DNA of 64,000 nt. Source: Suillus spraguei. Its lineage: Eukaryota > Basidiomycota > Agaricomycetes > Boletales > Suillaceae. A model generated the notes under the pieces. The model was not told the origin of the DNA. It was given only the letters and a program-made list of their open reading frames with translations, and made no database searches. This document shows, piece by piece, positions 44,273-54,642 of this stretch. Within the stretch, counting starts at the first letter, position 1, and every line of letters starts with the position of its first letter. The stretch lies in contig JABCPU010000319.1 in NCBI GenBank assembly GCA_016800925.1, positions 1-64,000 on the forward strand. The letters run 5' to 3'. Position numbers and translations under genes: made by a program.

Positions 44273-45632
44273 TGTCACATACCATATTTCACACCCCATC
44301 TCCACTATGATCTCTGGCCCTGATCTCCATATCTCCGGACCTCTGTACCTCTGCAGCTAGCCTGCCAACCCTACCCTGCACCTGGTCCACTCCAAGCATA
44401 GTCATACTCACCACTATTTCCGGACTTTCCCTCCAGTGGCATTCTGGATGTACCTTCACTATGTGTCCTGGTCCAATTTCCATTCCTATCCGGATTCCAT
44501 TCCTCCAGATCTCCCTGCATTCTTCCCTGAACATATTCCCATGCCACGTGCATTACACCATTTAGGGTATGTCCTTGTCTCCAGCTCTCAGTTACCTCTG
44601 TTTCTGTCTTGATAATCTCTGAGTTCATTTAGTTATGTTCCGTTGTACTTAGTAGTATGTTTCTGCATGGTTCATACATAGCCTTGTATTATGCTTACTG
44701 ATCCTTACCTATGATACCTACAGTATATAAACTCGCACTGAAGTACTCTGGACTTCAGTTTGGTCATTACTGTCTGATTACTTACTTTCTTCTTTCTACT
44801 TATTCTCCGCTTTATATCTTGCTACCTTCTCATGTCAATATAATTCCATTCCATTCTCGCACTTGGGCTCCAGCCCTTGTAAGCCTCCAGTTCAGGCCTA
44901 TGGGAGTATTCCCTAGGCCAGACCTTTGACCCTTTGTTATATTAATTATACTTTCCAAACTTTGTCCAAACTCCAGTCTTTATCTCTGTTCACCCCCGGC
45001 TCTACCTTTGGTAGTCTTCCTCTGTTTGTTTCTACTCCATACTTCTTCCGTAGTAGCCTGTACCTTCCTTATATAATCTCCGGACCTACTCCTCCATAGT
45101 AGGGCAATACTTCCCCCCAGATCCACGGAGCTCCGCTCCTCCATTTCTCCACTCCTCCACTCCTCCATTTCTCTGTTCCTCCACTCCTCGTCCTCTGGAC
45201 CTCCTATCTCTGGACCTCTGGTCCTGTCCTATCCCATCCTTGACCTCCTGTGGATTATATCTCCCCCTGGAGCCTTGCTCCAATCCTGCCCTGGACTTCA
45301 TCCAGCGGTCTTCCCTTCACCCATTCTACTTGGGACTTGTCCCAGTAGTCTTACCTCTATCTCCACCTACCTCTGGCATAGTTTTCTACACTTCTCCAGA
45401 AGTTTATTGGTGCTCTATGGAGCAATCCAGCCCAAGAGTTCCTCCAAGGTTCTCCCTCAGACTTCACCAGAACTCCCCTTTGGACTTCATATGAAATTAG
45501 GGGCATGTACTCAGGTAAGGGGCACAGCACACAAGCTGAGGCCAAGCCCCCATGAATTAGTATGACCCTCCAGTATGACCCCATGCAAAGCTTGAACTTC
45601 TGAATAGCCTCCAGTTTTGCATGGCCATAACA
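44273..45632 (+). repeat. LTR5 copy 2
   Basis: 1360 bp, TGTCACATACCATATTTC to CATGGCCATAACA. It matches the pieces of LTR5 copy 1. TATA-like AGTATATAAAC lies near 44722. Flanks GTGTC and GTTTT do not give a clear TSD. It contains a CTCCACTCCTCC-rich stretch near 45150. Confidence 0.85.
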
Positions 45633-46865
45633 GTTTTGAGTTTCAGCACTCAGCACTCAGTGATTCAATAATTTGCTTCTGGCAGAGGTAACATTCATTG
45701 AAAAAATTGTATATACACCAATTACTATGCAATTATGTCAACCTCCTCACAAGACCCTTTAACCTTCACCTCAACATCCAAGAACAAAAACATAGAAAGT
45801 CGCATTTTTGACACTTTTGATGTTTTCAGTATCTTACTCTTGCATAAATAATACAGCCTCTTCATATATCATTATAATACCATATATACTTGCTTTGTAT
45901 GACAAGGATCAGCTTAAAATAGGCCGGAGTTTTGAACTAGTGTGAATGCTTACTATTTCTACTGATAAGGAGCCCATACTTTCAAAACATCAAAGTGTAT
46001 TAATCAGACACCTGGAGTAGATTTAAAATACATTCACTATGATATATCTGAATTTATAAAACCATCCAACAAGAATTGAGTGCTGAGGAAGTGAAATAGA
46101 TAAGAAATTGACGGTGGGAAAGTTCAAAGTCCCAAAACATCGAAAATGGTCAGTTGGGCAGTTGTAGGACTTTGATGCTGGGTCAACTGAGATATACACC
46201 ACATCCCTTCCACCACCCTCCAACCTCAATGCAGTATGCAGTATAGGTTCCTTTAGTAGTCTAACATGTATCTTACATATTTTGAATGAAATATTTAACC
46301 TGTACCATATATAAATGTGACTTTGTGTAAAAAGATGTCAATTGTCACTTTTCACACATATGTCATTTTACTTATCATCCAGTCAGTCCTTCATGGATCT
46401 TTCTAAAACTTCAAATACATCATTAGGGACATATATGAGAGGTAAATCATGCATCAGATCACTTATCACAAGCTTGATTATTATGTAGGCTTCTTATCAG
46501 TAGAAATATTTCCTGTACATGACATATCAGATTTGTGGCCTATATACAACTGATCCTTTGCATATGACACATGTGGGAGTGTACTACTGTTGATGTCTGA
46601 GCAGGGCCGGCCATTTATGCAATGGTAAGACATTCAAAAACTTTAAAAATGATTGAGGAGCAACAGGAGGGCATCCATGATAAGATGGTTGAGATTGAAC
46701 TGGATGTTGAGGTGAAGGTTAAAGGGTCTTGTGAGGAGGTTGACATAATTGCATAGTGATAGATGTATATACAATTTTTTTCAATGAATGTTACCTCTGC
46801 CAGAAGCAAATTATTGAATCACTGAGTGCTGAGTGCTGAGTGCTGAGTGCCAAAACTCAAAACCA
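45633..46865. mobile_element. Element with long terminal inverted repeats, no recognised gene
   Basis: The left arm (45633-45780) and right arm (46701-46865) are inverted copies of each other with a few differences. Shared marks include TGATTCAATAATTTGC, CTTCTGGCAGAGG and CCTTCACCTCAACATCCA. The outer ends of both arms are satellite words (CACTCAGCACTCAG). About 920 bp between the arms are A/T-rich with no recognised coding sequence. It could be a non-autonomous DNA transposon or foldback element. No direct target duplication was found, so an inverted segment of satellite is the alternative. Confidence 0.6.
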
Positions 46866-47532
46866 AAAACTCAAAACTCACAAAGTGTCAAGTACTGAGA
46901 CCCAAGACCCAAAACCCAAAACCCTGGCATACAGTTTCAAGTTTCAAGTTTCAAGTTTCGGGGTTCAGGGTTCGTGTTCTGGCACTCAGCACTTGTGCCA
47001 GGAATTTGGGATTCGGGTCCCAGGTCTTGGTATTCAACACTCAGTGAACTGCGCCAGGAAATAGAAAATTTACATGATACAGATTTTTGCAAGTTTCAAT
47101 TTTGAAGTTTGAAGTTTGAAGTTTTGGGGTTCAGGTGTCGGGTTCCAGCACTCGGCACTTGTTACATTGCCAGGAATTTGGGATTCGGGTCCCAGGTCTT
47201 GGTACTTGACACTCAGTGAACTGTGCAAGGAAATAGAAAATTTAAATGATACAGATTTTTGCAAGTTTCAATTTTGAAGTTTGAAGTTTGAAGTTTGAAG
47301 TTTGAAGTTTTGGGGTTCAGGTGCCAGCACTCAGCACTTGTTACATTGCCAGTAATTTGGGATTCGGGTCTCAGGTCTTGGTACTTGACACTCAGTGACC
47401 TGTGTAAGGAAATAGAAATTTTACATGATACACATTTTTGCGAGTTTCAAGTTTCAAGTTTTGAGGTTCGGGCTTTGGGTTCCAGCACTCAGCACTTGTT
47501 ACATAGCCAGGAATTCGGGATTCGGGTCCTTG
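46866..47532. repeat. Satellite array, unit about 170-180 bp
   Basis: The block GAACTGYGYAAGGAAATAGA followed by TTTACATGATACA recurs near 47046, 47220 and 47398. In between are GGAATTTGGGATTCGGGTC and runs of GAAGTTT or CAAGTTT. Orientation is opposite to 43560-44160. Confidence 0.75.
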
Positions 47533-47895
47533 TGTAAAGATACAATCTAGCCTGGGCTGTAGATAAACCACGGCCTAAGCTAGTATGCGAGTCTTGTGCT
47601 CTACCTAGTCTGCTACTCTTGCAAGGCAAGAAGTTCGACCCTAAAGGGAATGCTAAGTTAGTATAGTCTAATAATGCCCAACCTGTGGTGCGAGAATTCC
47701 GTCGGAGATAGCGAGATGCTAGTGGTGACCTCCAGTCCATGGGAAACTAGTGGTAAAACTAGCGGTAAGCGTGGGAAAGCGGTAGACAAGCGGTAGTGCA
47801 AGTGGTAAAACTGCGGTAGTGCATGCAGTAAAACTGCGGTAAGGCGTGGGAAACTGGCGGTAAAACAAGCGGTGAAGCGTAGTGATGAAGCGCAG

Positions 47896-48851
47896 TGTAA
47901 AGATTCAACCTAGCTTGGGCTGTAGATAAACCACTGCCTAAACTAGTATGTTAGTCTTGCGCTCCATCTAGTCTGCTTCACTTGTAAGAACATGAGTGTT
48001 CAACCCTGAAGGGGGATGCCTATTTAGTATGGTCAAGTTCGAGTCTAACTTATTTGCGACACAAGTGTCTGAGTCAGCGGTAAGTTGCCGCGGTCAGCAA
48101 TGATACCTCCGGAACTAGTGTTGTGCGCTGTGGTGCTACCGTCGTCGAGATAAGGTCAGTAACAGTTGCGTCTAGCGAGCGATGTCGAGCGGTGGTCTCA
48201 GCAGTAGCGGTAAGGTTGCGAGCGGTGCAAAGAAACAGTAAAGAAGTCCGCAGTACTTTCAGTGGTAAAGTAGCGGAGCGTGAGAAGTTCAGTCAAAAGT
48301 AACAATCAAAAGTCCAGCGGTAACGGAGAACGAGCGTGATGTATTAACGAGCGATAAGGGAACTTTAAAGACTATGTCCACTACTGGGTTGATCCAGAGC
48401 TAGACAATAATCCTGACCTATAGTACGTGCGATGGTGTAAAATCAGGTGCTCTATCGTGTGGGGTACGCGGTGCTTATATCCTAATTCATATGTACTCGG
48501 AATACTCTAGGTGAGATCAGTAGCGCTGGAGTGTAGTAACCGCTGTAAGTAAACATAGCGCAAGGTGCTGCGGCATGAGGCAACATGTAATAATACTTGC
48601 CGTGGGATCAGTGATAACGAACAGGAAACAAACTATGCACCAAATGGAGCTATGCGGACACGGCAAGGACATGGAAGGACATCGGTTTCGTGGAACGTGG
48701 TGCAGCAGTCGGTATGGTGTGCGGTAAGCGTGGAATGCTGCTGGTTACTGCTAAAGGGGTAAGAAGGCCATGGACTAGTGGTAACTCCTGTAGACATGAG
48801 ACGAGTGTCAAAATATGGGGTTTTAAGCCCAGCGCCAATATCTTCGTTACA
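47896..48851 (-). repeat. Solo LTR4 nested in the diverged LTR4
   Basis: 956 bp, TGTAAAGATTCAACC to TTCGTTACA on the plus strand. Flanks GCAG (47892-47895) and GCGG (48852-48855) form a 4-bp TSD with one CpG transition. It is very similar to LTR4a at 5082-6035. Confidence 0.88.
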
Positions 48852-49273
48852 GCGGGAAAGCGTAGCACAAGCGGTGAAGCACGGGAAAGCGGCAAAGAGC
48901 GGTGGTGCATGCAGCAATAAAACAATTCTTAAGAGACAGTGACTTCAGTGAAAGACTTTATTCCGTTAGAGACAGTAGTGGTGACAATTCCTAAGTACTG
49001 TGTGTACCATAGAGGAAAAGTAAAAGTACTGGAATGTGCAAAGAGTTCTTTTTAACATGTACTGTGAATGGCAGGAATACATAGCGAGAATGGTAGCGGG
49101 ATAGAAATATTTAGCTAAGAGGCACGCAGCGAGCAAGCGGTGTCATGGAAGGTAAGGTAAGTCTTGCCATAGCTTTAGTAATGGCGGAAACGAATATGCT
49201 ACGCACCAATGGATCTTAGACAGAAATGGAATGGACAGGAGGACATCAGTAGTGAGATTCGGTAAGGGGCAAG

Positions 49274-50017
49274 TGTTAAGACCGTACTCAAAGGTAGAGA
49301 GATCGAAGGGCTTTGGCCTCAGTTCGTGCACTGTGCCCCTTTCCCAAGTAATGCCCCTTATTTCAGGGAGAAGTGATACATCCGAAGATCTGGCAGGAGT
49401 TGCATGACGGATCCGGACATCCGAAGGTTATCCGGAACGTAAGAATAGAATGAAGATTAAGACTAGCTTTGGAACGAGTTCCTAACTAGAAACTAACAGA
49501 GATAGACTATCCGAAGATAGAGTCGGAGATATAGACTATAGGAATCAATCCTAAGTCTCGGAAGATGACTTAGAGCGGAAAGTGGCTTAAGTCCGGAGGA
49601 AGCAGAATGAGCAGAATCTAAGATGATATTCGAACTAAGGTTCTATGGAGATCTACAAGTGGTTTATATACTGTAACTATCTAAGATGGATAATCAACAA
49701 GTCCGGGACCGAGGGCTATGTACAAAGTGTAATGGAAGTCTATTAGTCAATGCACAGTGGATCAGTAAGCATGAATCGGAAATGAACACAGGTAACAGAT
49801 CAGTGACACAGGATGGAAATATACACAGCCAGAATACTGGAAACAGGAGGAATGACAAAAGGAGATAGATGCAGATATACACAAGGGAGTTAAGGTGCGA
49901 GAAGTGAGCACATTTGGATGGGTGGTCCAGACAGGATCTGTGGACCGGATGGAAATGGAATCGATCAGATCTGATCGGATATGGTCGGATCTGGGATTAG
50001 AAGTATGGTATATGACA
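49274..50017 (-). repeat. Solo LTR2c
   Basis: 744 bp, TGTTAAGACCG to TATATGACA on the plus strand. Perfect 5-bp TSD GCAAG (49269-49273 and 50018-50022). Confidence 0.95.
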
Positions 50018-50163
50018 GCAAGGATCCACAGAGCAAAAACGTACCAGCGAAGCGAAAAGGGGTAATGCTCGCTATAGGGGTTTTCTCAGTAGCCACTGTA
50101 GACAGTAACGAGACACTTGTGTAAAACAGCACTTTCATGATCAGCATGACTTTGTTTGCCACA

Positions 50164-50940
50164 CTGGGTCTTGGTACTTGACACTCCATGAACTGTGTAA
50201 GGAAATAGGATATACATTTTTGCAAGTTTCAATTTTGAAGTTTCAAGTTTCAAGTTTCAGGGTTTGGGGTTTGGGTGTTGGCACTTGGCACTTGTTACAT
50301 TGCCAGGAATTTGGGATTCGGGTCCCAGGTCTTGGTACTTGACACTCAGTGAACTGTGCAAGGAAATAGAAATTTACATGATACAGATCTTTGCAAGTTT
50401 CAATTTTGAAGTTTGAAGTTTGAAGTTTTGGGGTTCAGGTGCCAGCACTCGGCACTTGTTACATTGCCAGGAATTCAGGATTCGGGTCTCGGGTCTTGGT
50501 ACTTGACACTCAGTGAACTGTGTAAGGAAATAGATATTTTACATGATACACATTTTTGCAAGTTGCAAGTTTCAAGTTTTAAGTTTCGAGGTTCGGGGTT
50601 CGGGTTCCGGCACTCGGCACTTGTTACATTGCCAAGGATTTGGGATTTGGGTCCCGGGTCTTGGTACTTGACACTCGGTGAACTGTGTAAGGCAATAGAC
50701 ATTTTACATGATATACATTTTTGCAAGTTTCAAGTTTTGAGTTTTGAGTTTCAGCTTTTTATTGCCTCACATTTTTCTGAGTCCCAAGTGCCAAATCCTG
50801 AGTGCCGAACCCCAAAACCTGGTAGTCCACAATTTTGGGGTTCGGCACTTGGGATTCAGCACTCAGGCCACAGACAAATGTCAGGCAATAAAAAGATTTG
50901 ATTCACACATTTTTGGTAGATATCTTTTTTGTCTCGAATC
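50164..50940. repeat. Satellite array, unit about 165 bp, then other satellite words
   Basis: GAACTGTGYAAGGAAATAG recurs near 50189, 50351, 50516 and 50682. After 50750 it changes to the TATTGCCTCACATTTTTCTGAG type seen at 41460 and 42906. No gene. Confidence 0.78.
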
Positions 50941-51690
50941 TGTTATGGCCATGCAAAACCGGAGGCTACTCAGAAGTTCCAGCTTTGCATGGGGTTGTAC
51001 TGGAGTGTCATAACTAAATCACTGGGGCTTGGCCTCAGCTCGTGCACTGTGCCCCTTATATAAGTATGTGCCCCTAATTTTGCATGAAGTCCGAGGGGGA
51101 GTTCCAGTGAAGTCCAGAGGGGAACTCTGGAAGAACTCTAGGGCTAGACTGCTCAATAGAGCGCCGACAGACTACCGGAGGAGTGTAGGGAGCATGCAGG
51201 AACTATTTCTGGAGGACAGGGAATAAAGGTAAGACTACTGGGTCAAGTCCCAAGTAGAATGGAATGGAGGATGGACTGCCAGATGAAGTCCAGGGCAAGA
51301 TAGGAGGGAAGCTCCAGGGGGAAAGATGATCCACAGGATGTCAAGGGTGGGGTAGGACAGGACCAGAGGTCCGAAGATAGGAGGTCTTGAGGGGGAGGAG
51401 TGGAGGAGTGGAGGAGTGGAGGAGTGGAGGAGTGGAGGAGTGGAGGAGTGGAGGAGTGGAGGAGTGGAGGAGTGGAGGACCAGAGAAGTGGAGGAGTGGA
51501 GGACTAGAGAAGTGAAGCTCCGTGGATCCAAGGGGAAGTATTTAGGACATGGATGAGGATCAGAAGTCTCAGATATCAGAGGAGGGAAAGTCTGGAAATA
51601 GTGGTGGGTGAGACTGTGCTCAGGGTGGGCTAGGATGTGCATATGGTTAGCAAGCTAGCTGCAGAGGTCTGAAGGTCCAGTTGGATGATA
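50941..51690 (-). repeat. LTR5 copy 3, truncated
   Basis: The plus-strand start TGTTATGGCCATGCAAAACC is the reverse of the end of LTR5 copy 2. It ends inside the LTR near 51690, next to the minisatellite. About 750 bp remain. Confidence 0.8.
51396..51479. repeat. Octamer tandem repeat TGGAGGAG, about 10 copies
   Basis: A perfect or near-perfect array of TGGAGGAG units inside LTR5 copy 3. LTR5 copy 2 has a shorter, irregular form of the same stretch (near 45150), so the array expanded within this copy. Confidence 0.9.
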
Positions 51691-52915
51691 TGCAACTACC
51701 TCAGCTCCGTCATGTCTACAATTATCATACACATGGGCCCACCCGTCTATATTTTATACCACCCTTGGCCCACCCATCTAATAAAATATTTGATATAACA
51801 CTCTCAACCCACCCGTCTAATACCTGACTAATTTAATATGTGTCTGGGCCCACCCATGTATGTGATAACAAGTACCCTTCACATACCTGTCTATCTGATA
51901 CACATCTACCTTGGTACACCCATCTACATAATATCCAACTACCTCAGCCCATGTTAAGACCGTACTCAAAGGGTAAGAGATCCAAAGGGCTTTGGCCTCA
52001 GTTCGTGCACTGTGCCCCTTTCCCAAGTAATGCCCCTTGATTCCAGAGGAAGGTTATATGTCCAAAGATCTGGAAGTGATAGTGTGACGGATCGGACATC
52101 CAAAGGTTTCGGATATGACACGTCCAAAGGTTATCCAGAACATGGAGATGGAACGAGGATTAAGACTAGTCTCAGAATGAGTTCCTTAACTAGAAACTAA
52201 CAGAGGTGGACTACCCAAAGATAGAGTCGGAGATGTAGACTTATAGGAATCAATCCTAAGTCTCGGAAGATGACCAGAGCTGGAAATGACTCAAGTCCGG
52301 AGGAACAGATTGAGCAGAATCTAAGATGATATTTGAACTAAGGTTCTATGGAGATTTACAAGTGATTTATATACTGGAAGTAACTAGCACGGATAATCAG
52401 CAAGTCCAGGACCGAGGGCTATGTATGATGTATAACATAAGTCTATTAGTTAATGCACAGCGGATCAGTAAGCGCGAGTCAGAAATGAGACACAGGTAAT
52501 GGATCAAATAAGCAAAAGGGAATATACACAGCCGGAATATCTGAGACAGGAGGATTGCCAAAAGGAGGTAAATGCAGATGTCCACAAGGGAGTTAGAGTA
52601 CAAGAAGTAGGAGCTTTCAGATGGGTGATCCAGACAGGATCTGTGGACCGGACGGAAGTAGGATCGATCAGATCTAATCGGATCTGAGATCAGAAGTATG
52701 GTATATGACAGCCCATCCGTCTACTGAATATTCATGTACATCAGCCCACTCATCTACTCTACATATTCCTTGCATGGGCCCACCCGCCGTCATCAGGAAT
52801 AATATTCCTCCCGGCCCATCCATCATAATCAAGGATATTTCTACCATGGGCCCATGGTCTGCTGGCCCGTATCATATGGGATATTATGCACATCCGTTCA
52901 CTCATATAATACGGA
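51691..52915. repeat. Minisatellite GGCCCACCC, reverse orientation, split by LTR2d
   Basis: Pieces 51691-51951 and 52716-52915 carry GGCCCACCCGTCTA-like words at about 40-bp spacing. It is the reverse complement of the array at 39958-40556. Confidence 0.75.
51952..52710 (-). repeat. Solo LTR2d
   Basis: 759 bp, TGTTAAGACCG to TATATGACA on the plus strand. Perfect 5-bp TSD GCCCA (51947-51951 and 52711-52715). Confidence 0.95.
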
Positions 52916-53745
52916 GATAGTTCACTGTAATATGTGGCTGCATGTGAATGAACCTTGGCATTCCATGTTGTCACTACTTTCAGGCACTGACCAGGATGCT
53001 AACCTTATCATTTCATATTGGACTCATCCATGCAAGGTATGTATTGCAATGCATGGTCTTCATCTATCTGACAAACTTTCATGCAGGTGGTATCAAGATC
53101 ATAGCTTAGACATCCAGACAGTATATCAGTTTCTCTAGAAAATGTACCACGGAGTAGCTCTACCCTTCACTCAACATCCCTCACAACAAGTTCTTCTCAC
53201 AAATTCAATCCACTCGATTCCTCCAGCATACAGTGAAGCTCCATACTACCCACTCAAACTATTGGTGCACGTGAAGTATACCATAAAACTCATGCTGCAC
53301 TCAAGCCACTTATAAACAGTGTCCATACAAAGGAAGACCTGGATGAACTGTTGCAGGATCTTGATGAGCTGTGGTATGTTTTGTCAGTATGTCAATTGAA
53401 ATTTACTGAACTCTCCCCTCAGGAGAATCAAAGCTGAAGAGGCTTGTTCCACTCTTATCCATGATCCTCTGGTCATTCAGCAGAAAGGACGCCCATGGTC
53501 AGCATGACTCACAGGTGCCATTGAAGGTAGACCATGTGGAGGAGGGCCATCAGTGAGAATCCAAGTCTGTTCAGAGAATACAGCAGCCACCACAATAGCT
53601 TCCAAGGCTCACCTTGAGTCAACCACAAACACAACTCAGAAAGCTCCTTGCAAATGTGGGCTTTGTTGACGGGAGGGTCACACACAGCAAAACTGTGATT
53701 GGATTCAGTAACAGATAACAGTAGATGAGCCATCAGAACTCAAAG
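52916..53745 (+). pseudogene. MULE transposase C-terminal relic (SWIM finger end, zinc knuckle)
   Basis: LGIPCCHYFQALTRMLTLSF, then HIGLIHARWYQDHSLDIQ, with a GT-AG intron (53037-53088) inside HARWYQ. This is the second half of a SWIM finger and the usual downstream block of agaricomycete MULE transposases. Further on are KGRPWSA, LTGAIEGRPCGGGP and a CX2CX4HX4C knuckle (KCGLC, then REGHTQQNC) with a TGA in place of one residue. It may be the missing end of the relic at 34894-39070, about 13.9 kb away; CXC-M residues overlap between the two parts, so two separate copies are also possible. Confidence 0.65.
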
Positions 53746-54012
53746 TGTGCCAAACTTGATTAGAATTGAATGTTTTCTGTTGGTCACTGGTCAGTAGGTC
53801 TTCATCACACATGAGGCTAGGATTTTAAATGGCAACATTGGTATTATTCAACAGCAAATAGTATGGAAAGCCAATGGTGCATAAAAACATATATAGCAGC
53901 TTGAAAACATGATGCGCATAGACAGTGACTCAAAAGCACTCGAAAACATTGTAGGAAATGTGTATGTTAGATCATGCAGGGTCGAATTGTGCTGAATCTA
54001 ATAGAGACGTCC
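53746..54012. other. Spacer, nothing recognised
   Basis: A/T-rich 270 bp after the MULE relic. No coding or repeat signal was seen. Confidence 0.4.
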
Positions 54013-54642
54013 TGTTACAAACTGGGGTGGCGTCACCAGCAACTGTGAAAAGACACAGACGGTCTACTGGGAAGTTCTACAATGTCCAGAAAAGGACAAG
54101 GTGAAAGTACAAGGAACGCGTTCCAAGTACTATCAAGGGTTCAGCCTCAAAGACAAGTCTAAGAGGTTCTATGAGAATAGAGACTAAGGCTAAGGAGTGC
54201 TTAGACTTAGAGGCGATTCAAGACGACTAAAGATTGGAGATCTTTAGCAAAGAGGAATCCAGGTAAAACCCAGTAAGATTAAAGTAAGGAATCTACTACA
54301 AGTACACTGTGCTTATATAGGTACATATGTGTGCACAGACCAGGTAACCGCAAGAATATAAGTGCGCATCCTAATGAGGAAGGCATGTATCATACAAGCA
54401 TGTTGAAACGCATGAGTCAGAGATAAGAGCACGTGTTTAGCATACACGTATGCTAAACCGGCTGAGTCCGAGAATGGAGTCATGGGGAGTTATGACATCA
54501 CATGATATGACGTATTGACGACGTACTTGTTGAATCATACAGTCATGTGATGTCTGATGGAAGTGTCCGAGCAGTAAGCTCCATATCATGTGATATATGA
54601 GAATAGAAAGGAAAATGAATAGGGGCACGTACGACTGTAACA
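54013..54642 (-). repeat. Solo LTR1 (long variant)
   Basis: 630 bp, TGTTACAAACTGG to GACTGTAACA on the plus strand. Flanks CGTCC (54008-54012) and CATCC (54643-54647) form a TSD with one CpG transition. Same subfamily as 3127-3760. Confidence 0.9.

Larger units (their letters stand above)
47533..50163 (-). repeat. Diverged LTR4, interrupted by LTR4 and LTR2
   Basis: It starts TGTAAAGATACAATC and ends GTTTGCCACA. Net of the two insertions it is about 920 bp, the LTR4 length. Flanking CTTG (47529-47532) and CTGG (50164-50167) may be a mutated 4-bp TSD in satellite DNA. The pieces are 47533-47895, 48856-49273 and 50023-50163. It is G/A-rich, with short AGCGGTAAA-like words around 47750-47890. 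Confidence 0.65.

Noticed and set aside
45633..46865. Firm assignment as a MULE
   Set aside because: No target duplication and no end shared with the MULE relic; kept only as an element with inverted ends.
39958..52915. Telomere-type repeat
   Set aside because: G-rich units are long, degenerate and interrupted; no TTAGGG-type tandem array was found.
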